The notes beneath the pieces are model-generated. The model had not been told where the DNA came from. It searched no databases and saw only the letters and a program-made list of their open reading frames with translations. Below, one piece after another: positions 55,754-64,000 of a stretch of 64,000 nucleotides of DNA. This stretch comes from Cephalotus follicularis (Eukaryota; Streptophyta; Magnoliopsida; Oxalidales; Cephalotaceae): the NCBI GenBank assembly GCA_001972305.1, contig BDDD01000534.1, positions 357,554-421,553 of the forward strand, written 5' to 3'. The translations under genes and the position numbers were made by a program. How positions within the stretch are numbered: the stretch's first letter is position 1; each line of letters begins with the position of its first letter.

Positions 55754-57009
55754 TGTTGACGATTTAGTCTCAATCTTAGTTTTGATGATAACATATTTGC
55801 ATTTAACAAGTTTACTTGATGTGCAAGAAATTACAAGTTCAATACCAAAGCAGAAATACCATATGCAGAAGAAGACATCGACTTTCAAGGAATAACATCG
55901 ACGTCCGTACAGAAAGACATCGACTCCTTTCAGGAAGACATCGACGTCTTTCATGCCAGAAGTTACAGGACAATTTCGAGTGCTGACATCGATGCTTATT
56001 AGTAAAGACATCGACGTCCGTATGATAGAAGTCGATCCCTATCAGAAAGACATCGATGTCTTTAGGTACCAAAGTTACAGGACAATTTCAAATGAAGACA
56101 TCGATGCTTATCAGTAAAGACATCGACGTCCGTACGAAAGACATCGACGCCTTTCAATAGACATCAACGCCTTTCTAGAGCTACCTGCATTTCCCAGAAA
56201 ATACATCGACTCCCACAGAAGAAGTCGATGTGATGTTCAAAGATTCAAATCCTGGAGATTTTCCAGAAAAGACATCGACGCCTTTAAAAAGACATAGACG
56301 CCTTTTTAAATGAACAAGACCCGGGAAACCTGGAACGGCTAGTACGAACACTTCCAACGGCTATCAACTATAAAGACATCGACTCCTTTTGAATGACATC
56401 GACGTCTTTATGTCAGCAGAAGACAAATTCAAAGATTGCAACTACACATTTATTAATCAAAAGCTTCCATGATTTATGCAACGGCTACAAATCTTTTATG
56501 CCTATAAAAGGAAGACTGAAACCTCAGAAGAATAACAACAATTAAGAATTATTCACATCAATCACACAATATCAAGAGATTTCATATTCAAGCATTCTAG
56601 TGTGTAAAAAGCTCAATTCAGCTTTATTCTTTGAGATTATCTGAGTGTTTCATATTGAGAGCTGTATTTTTCATACCTACCTATTTGAGAGGTCATCTTG
56701 TAAACACTTTTATCATTACTTGTAAAAGAGGAGAATCCTCTAAGGCTTTGAGGTCAAGGTCTTGTGATTGAGGTCAATCACGAAGTTGTAAGGTGTAACG
56801 AATTGCTGCCTTAATCAATTCGAGATAGTGGAAACTCAAGGAGCTCCCTTGGGAAAAGTGGACGTAGGCAAGAGTTAGCCGAACCACTCTAAATTCGGAG
56901 AAGTTTTTCTTTCCCTTCACTATTTACTTTCAAAGTTTTTAAATTTCCGCTTTTTCCTCAATATTCAATTCACCCCCCCTCTTGTATATTGCAAGAGTGT
57001 TTTATTTCA
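55754..57009 (+). repeat. 3' LTR of SIRE K (1256 bp)
   Basis: It starts TGTTGACGATTTAG and ends GTTTTATTTCA, followed by the target duplication ATGAG. It is very similar to the 5' LTR, with small indels (for example an extra AAAAGACATAGACGCC unit near 56285). The TCGA-motif array is at 55871-56410 and the TATA box at 56503. Confidence 0.95.
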
Positions 57010-58113
57010 ATGAGTATGAATGACAATTACGGACAGCGTCAGTATACCAACCGTCCCTAAGCGGTGGTATACTTGGCTGGTCGTAATCACATCAAAGGCC
57101 ATAGGCCTGCAGACAATCTATAAACAATCAGTCATCATACATAGGGACAAACAATCTGTAGGTCTGAGTACTACTCTGCCCCTCTTGCCCGAGATAGCAC
57201 TACCACCGAATACCTACACTTTTGAGGTCGCAGCCGAGTGGGGAAGAGATAACGCTGATCACATCATGGCTAAGCCGTAAAAACGGTCAGAGCCCGTAAG
57301 TATAGTGGTAAAGCCTTAAAAATTGTCAAAACCCGTAAGTATAGTGGTAAAGCGGTAAAAACGGTCAGAACTCGTAGGCGCCAGTAACCTCCAGTGATGA
57401 TGTGATCCAACATCTATAATCCTCGCGCGGATGGAGATTAAAAATGGGTGATCTCATAGGTCTCAAGCAATGATATCCATAACCATAACTATACCATACA
57501 CATAGCCCCTGACATATATTCACTTAAAGGATAGGGACCATTTCATAAAGGATCTCATAGGATCCACATCCGTCAAACCATTAAAATCATTTACATGGCC
57601 ATAAGTTGTTTTTCGTATCCACAAGTCATTTTCGTTTCCATGATTCAGTTTTGTAATGAATTTTCATAACCATTTGGTTGGTCCCTATCGAAGTTGTAAT
57701 GAATGGAAAGGAAGTCAAATGGAGAATATCCGCGTCCAGATATCCCACAAATGGAGCTATCCGAACCATTCATTGGAAATCATTTCATAAACCATTGTGT
57801 AAACTCTTTTGTTGGGAACTTTCTTAACTTCTTCTTTGAAACTTTATCTTCGAAATCCAAGTGTTAAAAGGATTTTCATAGGTTACAAGGCCTCAGGGAG
57901 GCTTCCTATGGAATCAGTTTTAAGAAGAAATAATTTGGAATTGAAAATTGCGAGAAACAGTGACATTTCGCAAAATAGGCACTAAGAGTCGATTAGTTTA
58001 GTTTAAAAAAGTGTAGACTATTTGGTTAACACACAAAAGAGTCGAAGGTTTTAGAAAGCATAAGTATAAAACATCGACTACTCGGTTTAAAACGTGAAAG
58101 CGTTGACGCGTTT
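57010..58113 (+). repeat. LTR-like fragment J, right part
   Basis: It continues J after SIRE K (the first five bases are the target duplication). No ORF of any credibility. Near 57275-57380 an approximately 45-base unit (GTAAAGC...AAAACGGTCAGA) is repeated three times. Motifs with TCGA or TCGAT lie at 57985-58105 (GAGTCGATTAG, ACATCGACTACTCGG, GCGTTGACGCG). No LTR end is visible: the sequence runs into another LTR start at 58114. Confidence 0.6.
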
Positions 58114-58186
58114 TGTAATACCCTGCTCGTTCGTAAATGTATTTTACGGACTTTTATGTGTTTGTGTTCGGGCTTTTTAATTGTGT
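58114..58186 (+). repeat. LTR start fragment (unclassified)
   Basis: TGTAATACCCTGCTCG is a gypsy LTR start, but only about 73 bases follow before the sequence becomes SIRE LTR on the minus strand. It could be a stub left by a deletion. Confidence 0.4.
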
Positions 58187-58822
58187 GTAAAGACGTCGAC
58201 TTCTTTCAGAAAGGCGTCGATGTCTTTGTATCTTGTAGCCGTTGTAGTGCTTGAAGTAGCCGTTCCATGTTTCCCAGTTTTTGTCTGTTTAAAAAGACGT
58301 CGACTTCTTCTCAGAAAGCGTCGATGTCTTTTCTGGGAAATCTCCACGTATGACGCTTTGAAAATGTCCTCGACTTCATCTGTGGGAATCGATGTAATTT
58401 TTGGGAAATCCAGGTTTCTCTAGTAAGACGTCGATGTCCATTTAAAGGCGTCTATGTCTTTAGAACGAACGTCGATGTCTTTGTCCTTAGAAGTCGATGT
58501 CATTGCTTGAGAAAGTTCTGTAACTTTGGTACCCAAAGACGTCGATGACTTTGAGTTAGGAGTCGACGTCTTTCGTACGGACGTCGATGTTTTTGCCTTT
58601 GGAAGTCGATGTCTTCGTGTGTAATTGTCCTGTAACTTTAGGCATGAAAGGCGTCGATGTCTTTCTGTACGGACGTCGACTTAATTCCTGGGAGATCAAT
58701 GTCTTTTGTGCAGATGGTATTTTTACTTTGGTACTTCTATTGTAATTCCGTGCACATCAAGTAGATTTGTTAAATGCAAATATGTTATCATCAAAACAAG
58801 GATTGAGACTAAATAGTCAACA
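58187..58822 (-). repeat. 3' LTR of SIRE L, truncated
   Basis: On the minus strand it starts TGTTGACTATTTAGTC at 58822 and matches the first half of the SIRE LTR. It includes the TCGA-motif array and the GGGAAAC...TGGAACGGCT block, then stops near 58187 before the TATA region. The terminal TTTCA end is absent. Confidence 0.85.
58190..58700. repeat. TCGA-core motif array in SIRE L LTR
   Basis: About eighteen motifs such as AAGACGTCGACTTC, AGGCGTCGATGTCTTT, GAAGTCGATGTC and GACGTCGATGACTTT. More copies keep the ACGTCGA form here than in A and K, where ACATCGA dominates. Confidence 0.82.
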
Positions 58823-58836
58823 ATCTCCCCCTTTTT
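58823..58836 (-). promoter_or_regulatory. Polypurine tract of SIRE L
   Basis: On the minus strand AAAAAGGGGGAGAT lies directly before the LTR start, identical to that of SIRE K. Confidence 0.88.
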
Positions 58837-59466
58837 GATGATGACAAAAATTTACTCAAAAAAAGGCAAGAATTAAAGTGAATACCAATTTAAATGCATA
58901 AGTGAAAATAAATAGATATATCTTTTGCAGAGATTATATTAAGTATGCAATATTCAAATAAGTCATAATATATGCTTCCTTGACATTCTCTCCAAAAAGT
59001 GAGTCATTTCTCCAAGTTACCATTAACTTGAGAGATTAGGCATTAAATTTTCCTTTTGTTCTCCCCTTTTGATAAAAGTATAGATTTTGAGCTTATTCTC
59101 CCCCTTTTTTGTATAGCATCAAAAAGAACTACAAAAAGGCAGAAAATGTTAGCTCCCCCTTAATATAAGAAAGGGTGAAAAGGTTGAGTATAGGCATTTT
59201 GCAAAAATAATCAAAGTATCGGCAAATAAATATTAGAAACCAATTGAAATAAACGAAACCACATTTATGCAACGTATAAACTCATTCATTCAATACCATA
59301 ATTAAAACATAAACACTAATTCAGAACAACATTTCCTGAAATTTAAACATTTCATTAATATCATACAAACATTAACAATATTGTCTTTTACACGAAATTC
59401 ATAAAGAAAATACATCATGATTCATTAACAACAAAAACAGCAACGAAAACAACAGTAAACAATCAG
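58837..59466 (-). other. SIRE L 3' untranslated region with repeated purine tracts
   Basis: Non-coding. On the minus strand purine tracts AAAAAAAGGGGGAGAA (about 59111-59096) and TAAGGGGGAGCTAA (about 59163-59149) occur at places equivalent to those in A and K. Confidence 0.65.
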
Positions 59467-61945
59467 TCAAGATTCAGCAGGAGGAGGGTGAACGGACTCG
59501 GAGGATGAATCGCCTTCATCGCCCGAAGTGTCAGTGCAATGATCGAAAATGTTAACGGTGGCAAGCTTGTGTTCCATTCGTTTAAGACGTCTCTTAACGA
59601 CCCTTAGGTCGTAGTAAACGCCTTCATCAACATCTTCGTAGTCTTTATGAAGAACTTGATGATCTCTCGAAAAACGACCGAGATGCAACTTGATTTCCTT
59701 GAGTTGACCATCAAAAGAAGCTTGCATAGAGGCAAACTGGGATTGCATAACCTCCATCATCCTGTCAAAGTCAGAAGTGGATGAGGAGCCTTGAGCAGGG
59801 GCTGTTTGTGCTTGAGCAGGGGCAGGTTGTTCTTGACCTTCCCAAGGAGGGTTGTCCTCTTGCTCCTCCCTCGCAATCCTTGGAGCTTGATCCGCTCTAG
59901 GACAATACGTCCATATTCCTTACTGCTTCTTCCATCCCATTCTATTCAGCGTACTTTTATTGTAGGTATCTTCCTTCTTCAATTTTGTGGCAACCTCTCC
60001 ATCAAACCGAATATGAAAGTGTAGAAAGACTTTGGTGAGAATCGAGCCAAAGGGTAAAACAGATTTCTTTTGGGAAAAGGCTCTAACCATTGTCTTAAGC
60101 ATAAGAAGAGGGAAACAAAACTCAATTCTAGAAAGAATGCACCACATGAGGAAGACTTGCATTCTTGACAATTTGGCGTACCCTCCACCGGTGGGTAAGA
60201 TTTGATGAACTATGAGGTGGTGGAGAAGTCTATGATCAACGGACAAATGATTCGTAGTTAGTGCCATATTAGGATGCACATTTGGATCGTTGGGATACAA
60301 GATTGACAAAAGGTGATTAGGGTGAAAACCCTCAACCTCTGGCCATTTCTTATGTTCAAAGACATAGATGCCGGTGTGTGGAATATGCAAAATGGAAGCA
60401 AGAATTCTAGAATCTAAGTAGATTATTTCTCCTTTAACAGTAGAAGTGAGGGCAAATTCCTCATTTTGGTTTGAAGCCATTCTAAGGTTGGAATAAAATT
60501 CTTTGACTAGTTTGACATAGAATGGTTCAGAAATCTGGACTAGAGGGATAAGATTGAGATCCTCTAACCAAGATACGAAGGAAAATTCGGAGGAACAGAA
60601 TTGTAGATCAATATTTCGTCCTCCCATCACCCTTTTATCCACAAAGGTGACACTTCTCAAAGGAATTGGTGAATGTTCTTCGGATTCAGAATCCGATTGC
60701 ATGGCGGGGTCGGTAGATGGTTCCCTAATATCTAGCCTCTGCTTTTTAGCAGATTTGGGAGGCTGAGATGCGGAGGCTCCCTTCTTTTTGCCAACTCGTT
60801 TAGTTCTAGGCATTCTGTCGAGCAGTTGGAGTGCACAAGACAAATACACACAGATTGACAAAAACGATAGATTGAACAATATCGAAAGATGTTTAGGACG
60901 AAAGTTCCCAAGGAGGGTTGTCCTCTTGCTCCTCCCTCGCAATCCTTGGAGCTTGATCCGCTCTAGGACAATACGTCCATATTCCTTACTGCTTCTTCCA
61001 TCCCATTCTATTCAGCGTACTTTTATTGTAGGTATCTTCCTTCTTCAATTTTGTGGCAACCTCTCCATCAAACCGAATATGAAAGTGTAGAAAGACTTTG
61101 GTGAGAATCGAGCCAAAGGGTAAAACAGATTTCTTTTGGGAAAAGGCTCTAACCATTGTCTTAAGCATAAGAAGAGGGAAACAAAACTCAATTCTAGAAA
61201 GAATGCACCACATGAGGAAGACTTGCATTCTTGACAATTTGGCGTACCCTCCACCGGTGGGTAAGATTTGATGAACTATGAGGTGGTGGAGAAGTCTATG
61301 ATCAACGGACAAATGATTCGTAGTTAGTGCCATATTAGGATGCACATTTGGATCGTTGGGATACAAGATTGACAAAAGGTGATTAGGGTGAAAACCCTCA
61401 ACCTCTGGCCATTTCTTATGTTCAAAGACATAGATGCCGGTGTGTGGAATATGCAAAATGGAAGCAAGAATTCTAGAATCTAAGTAGATTATTTCTCCTT
61501 TAACAGTAGAAGTGAGGGCAAATTCCTCATTTTGGTTTGAAGCCATTCTAAGGTTGGAATAAAATTCTTTGACTAGTTTGACATAGAATGGTTCAGAAAT
61601 CTGGACTAGAGGGATAAGATTGAGATCCTCTAACCAAGATACGAAGGAAAATTCGGAGGAACAGAATTGTAGATCAATATTTCGTCCTCCCATCACCCTT
61701 TTATCCACAAAGGTGACACTTCTCAAAGGAATTGGTGAATGTTCTTCGGATTCAGAATCCGATTGCATGGCGGGGTCGGTAGATGGTTCCCTAATATCTA
61801 GCCTCTGCTTTTTAGCAGATTTGGGAGGCTGAGATGCGGAGGCTCCCTTCTTTTTGCCAACTCGTTTAGTTCTAGGCATTCTGTCGAGCAGTTGGAGTGC
61901 ACAAGACAAATACACACAGATTGACAAAAACGATAGATTGAACAA
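59467..61945 (-). pseudogene. SIRE L env-like ORF, with a 1066-bp tandem duplication
   Basis: This is the same ORF as in A and K, on the minus strand. MPRTKRVGKKKGAS begins at 61879 (an upstream in-frame ATG is at 61945) and the conserved core is intact: VQISEPFYVKL, ILHIPHTGIYVFEHKKW and QILPTGGGYAKLS. A stop at 60986-60988 follows GWKKQ, where copy K has GAA (E). The whole 1066-bp segment, including the leader and start codon, is then repeated, so a second identical ORF starts from ATG 60942 (MPRTK at about 60813) and meets the same stop at 59920-59922. Downstream, the coiled-coil-like region and acidic tail are open from 59760 to the natural stop at 59467. Even without the duplication, the stop would split the protein. 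Confidence 0.88.
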
Positions 61946-61970
61946 TATCGAAAGATGTTTAGGACGAAAG
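59839..61970. repeat. Tandem direct duplication, two copies of 1066 bp
   Basis: Copy 1 is 59839-60904 and copy 2 is 60905-61970. The sequences read as identical wherever I compared them, and ORFs in both are the same length and sequence. The junction is GACGAAAG then TTCCCAAGG at 60904/60905, whereas the outer ends are TTGACC-TTCCCAAGG (59839) and GACGAAAG-AGAAGTAG (61970). Confidence 0.95.
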
Positions 61971-62473
61971 AGAAGTAGACAGGAGATGTTCTACGACCTA
62001 ATAGAGTGAATTTTTTATGAAAAACAGAGAGAGAAATTTTTTTTTTCAAAAAACTCAGAGAGGAGGTAAAATGAGGGAATGAGATTGAGTTCGACTTTTT
62101 ATGAAGAAGTCGATTTCTGGCAAAAAGACGTCGACGTGATTCAATAAGGAGTCGACGCGATTTTAAAATGTGACTGCAAAAACGATGCGTTTTACAAAAG
62201 CATCGACGCGTTTTGAGCGAAGTCGATGAGTTTTAATGAAATAAAAGGAGTCGACGTTTTTTAAACAAGAGTCGATGTCATTTTCAAACGCCAGGATTTT
62301 TCCAGAAAAGCAGTCGACGCGATTTAAACAAAGCATAAAAATTCCCAGAAAAGTAGTCGACTCTTTTTGCAAAAAAATAGCAGAAAAATCAACCAAAAAC
62401 ATAACAAACATAGAAAATCAAACATCATATCAAATATGCAACAATCAAACATATCATATAAACATCAAAAACA
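61971..62473 (-). other. SIRE L pol-env spacer with TCGA-core motifs
   Basis: Non-coding. Between 62090 and 62370 there are about ten motifs, such as GTCGACTTTTT, AAGACGTCGACGTG, GAGTCGACGCG, GCATCGACGCG and AGTCGATGAG. The arrangement matches copies A and K. Confidence 0.72.
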
Positions 62474-64000
62474 TCATTCAATTTCACATAAACCTAATTC
62501 TCCTCTAAACTTAGAGAATGTGTTCTCATCTAAGGGTTTAGTGAAAATGTTCGCGACTTGTTCTTCGGTCGGGACAAAAACTAGTTCTATGTCTCCTTTT
62601 TCAATGTGGTCTTTGATGAAGTGATATCTAATGTCTATGTGCTTGGTTCTAGAGTGATGTACGGGATTTTTCCCCAAGCATATAGCACTAGTGTTATCAC
62701 ACCTAATTGGTATTTTTTTAAAGGTAAATCGATAGTCAAGGAGTTGTTGCTTCATCCACATTACATGTGCGCAACAACTACCTGCAGCAATATATTCAGC
62801 TTCAGTAGTTGAAAGAGCTACTGAATTTTGTTTCTTGCTAAACCAAGAAATGAGCATATTGCCTAAGAATTGACAAGTACCTCTTGTGCTTTTCCTATCT
62901 ACCTTATATCCTCCGAAATCAGCATCGGAGTAAGTGTGAAGGTCAAATGTTGATTTCCTAGGATACCATAATCCTAAGGTCGGTGTATATGCTAAATACT
63001 TAAAAATGCGTTTTCCCGCATGCAAATGTGATTCTTTTGGACATGTTTGGAATCTAGCACACAAACAAACACTAAACAAAATATCCGGCCTACTTGCCGT
63101 TAAATAGAGCAAAGAACCTATCATACTCCTATAAAGTTTTTGATCGATTGACTTACCTTGCTCATCTTTGTCAAGTTTTGTTGTGGTGCTCATGGGTGTC
63201 TTGCTCTTTTTAGCACTCTCCATCCCAAATCTCTTAAGTAAGTCCTTGACATACTTAGCTTGATTGATGAAGATGCCTTCCTCCAATTGTTTGACTTGTA
63301 GTCCGAGGAAATAGTTGAGCTCACCCATCATGCTCATCTCGAATTCCACCTGCATAATCTTAGCAAAGTTCTTGCACAAGTTTTGGTTAGTAGAACCGAA
63401 AATAATATCATCTACATACACTTGAACAATCAAAATTTCATTTTTGAAAGATTTTGTAAAAAGAGTGATGTCAATAGTGCCTCTTTTAAATCCATTTTCA
63501 AGTAAATATCCATTAAGCTTTTCATACCAAGCTCTTGGAGCTTGTTTTAGTCCATATAAGGCCTTTGAAAGCTTAAAAACATGATTTGGATAGTGGGGAT
63601 TTTCCAAACCGGGAGGTTGTTCCACATACACTTCCTCCTTAATTAACCCATTCAAAAACGCACTTTTGACATCCATTTGAAAAGGAGTAAAATCTTTAAA
63701 AGAAGCATATGCAACTAACATGCGAATTGATTCTAATCTTGCTACGGGTGCATAGGACTCATCAAAGTCAATTCCCTCTTCTTGGGAATAACCCTTAGCA
63801 ACAAGTCTAGCCTTGTTCCTAATTACTACACCTTGGTCATCTACCTTATTCCTATATACCCATTTTGTACCTATTATATTTTGATTACTAGGTCTTGGTA
63901 CAAGGTTCCAAACTTTACTCCTTTCAAATTGGTTCAATTCCTCTTGCATGGCATTGATCCAATTTGCATCTTTTTCGGCCTCATTTATATTTTTAGGCTC
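62474..64000 (-). CDS. SIRE L pol: reverse transcriptase and RNase H (partial at window edge)
   Basis: Copia-type RT and RNase H, open on the minus strand from the window edge to the natural stop at 62474, with no stops or frameshifts. The frame upstream of the first ATG (63949) continues open to the edge ([17 protein letters not shown]), so the true start is outside. Blocks are [45 protein letters not shown] (intact catalytic pair), [24 protein letters not shown] (intact RNase H site) and ALSTTEAEY, then a C-terminal end identical in form to A and K. This is the only copia pol segment here with all visible catalytic residues kept, suggesting recent activity, although the element's env-like ORF is broken. 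Confidence 0.93.
   Translation of the reverse strand, partial: EPKNINEAEKDANWINAMQEELNQFERSKVWNLVPRPSNQNIIGTKWVYRNKVDDQGVVIRNKARLVAKGYSQEEGIDFDESYAPVARLESIRMLVAYASFKDFTPFQMDVKSAFLNGLIKEEVYVEQPPGLENPHYPNHVFKLSKALYGLKQAPRAWYEKLNGYLLENGFKRGTIDITLFTKSFKNEILIVQVYVDDIIFGSTNQNLCKNFAKIMQVEFEMSMMGELNYFLGLQVKQLEEGIFINQAKYVKDLLKRFGMESAKKSKTPMSTTTKLDKDEQGKSIDQKLYRSMIGSLLYLTASRPDILFSVCLCARFQTCPKESHLHAGKRIFKYLAYTPTLGLWYPRKSTFDLHTYSDADFGGYKVDRKSTRGTCQFLGNMLISWFSKKQNSVALSTTEAEYIAAGSCCAHVMWMKQQLLDYRFTFKKIPIRCDNTSAICLGKNPVHHSRTKHIDIRYHFIKDHIEKGDIELVFVPTEEQVANIFTKPLDENTFSKFRGELGLCEIE

Larger units (their letters stand above)
48255..57009 (+). mobile_element. SIRE-type Ty1-copia retrotransposon K with both LTRs
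   Basis: Both LTRs are present, flanked by the target duplication ATGAG (48250-48254 and 57010-57014). Inside are a primer-binding site, gag, part of pol, the motif spacer, the env-like ORF and a polypurine tract. The segment that should encode the gag zinc knuckle, protease and integrase (about 2-3 kb) is missing. In its place is an inverted gypsy fragment (50443-51632), followed by one N. It lies inside LTR J. Confidence 0.95.
58187..64000 (-). mobile_element. SIRE-type Ty1-copia retrotransposon L, 3' part
   Basis: Read on the minus strand: pol end (64000 to 62474), motif spacer, env-like ORF with an internal tandem duplication, 3' untranslated region with purine tracts, polypurine tract (58836-58823) and a truncated 3' LTR (58822 to 58187). 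It is cut by the window edge on one side and by a deletion on the LTR side. It has the cleanest pol of the three SIRE copies. Confidence 0.93.

Overview
The window is plant repetitive DNA, probably from a eudicot with a large, retrotransposon-rich nuclear genome; the species cannot be told from this sequence. The evidence is Ty1-copia elements of the SIRE type with an extra env-like ORF, chromovirus-type Ty3-gypsy elements with multi-kilobase LTRs, a CACTA (En/Spm) DNA transposon, and a plant-type lysozyme-like gene fragment carried by a poly(A)-tailed retro-insertion. No intact host gene was found. Nearly every base belongs to a mobile element, most of them broken, and many sit inside one another.

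Layout, left to right. 1-4924: 3' part of SIRE copia A (+). 4925-9714: gypsy B (-), reduced to LTR-gag-LTR, with A inside its 3' LTR. 9715-14267: 3' half of gypsy C (+), split by B. 14268-14810: end of LTR D. 14811-23222: non-coding LTR element E (-), which contains a retro-insertion at 18755-19911. 23223-33202: gypsy F (-), coding but decayed, with E inside its 3' LTR. 33203-33355: integrase scrap G (-). So the first 33 kb reads as the right-hand half of a nest A in B in C in D in E in F in G. 33356-40930: copia H (+), interrupted by a solo LTR (34971-37967, duplication AGAGG). 40935-47383: gypsy I (+), joined to H inside reverse transcriptase and split by a CACTA transposon (41730-45723, duplication TTA). 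47384-58113: LTR J, split by SIRE copia K (48255-57009, duplication ATGAG). 58114-58186: stub of another LTR. 58187-64000: 3' part of SIRE copia L (-), whose env-like ORF carries an apparently perfect 1066-bp tandem duplication.

Functionally, these are gag-pol, env-like and transposase genes together with the cis signals they need: LTRs, TATA boxes, primer-binding sites that match initiator tRNA-Met, and polypurine tracts. In-frame stops, frameshifts and lost catalytic residues are common. The CACTA transposase ORF and the RT-RNase H of SIRE L are the most intact coding regions.

The most unusual signal is a set of short dyad-symmetric motifs with a TCGA centre, clustered in the LTRs of several separate families and in the SIRE pol-env spacer. 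The arms differ by family (GACGTCGACGTC-like in SIRE and C, AAGCGTCGACGCTT in F, CAGTCGACTG in B and the solo LTR), but the symmetry is kept. Other points of interest are an N at the border of an inverted gypsy fragment inside SIRE K, and repeated purine tracts upstream of the SIRE 3' LTR.
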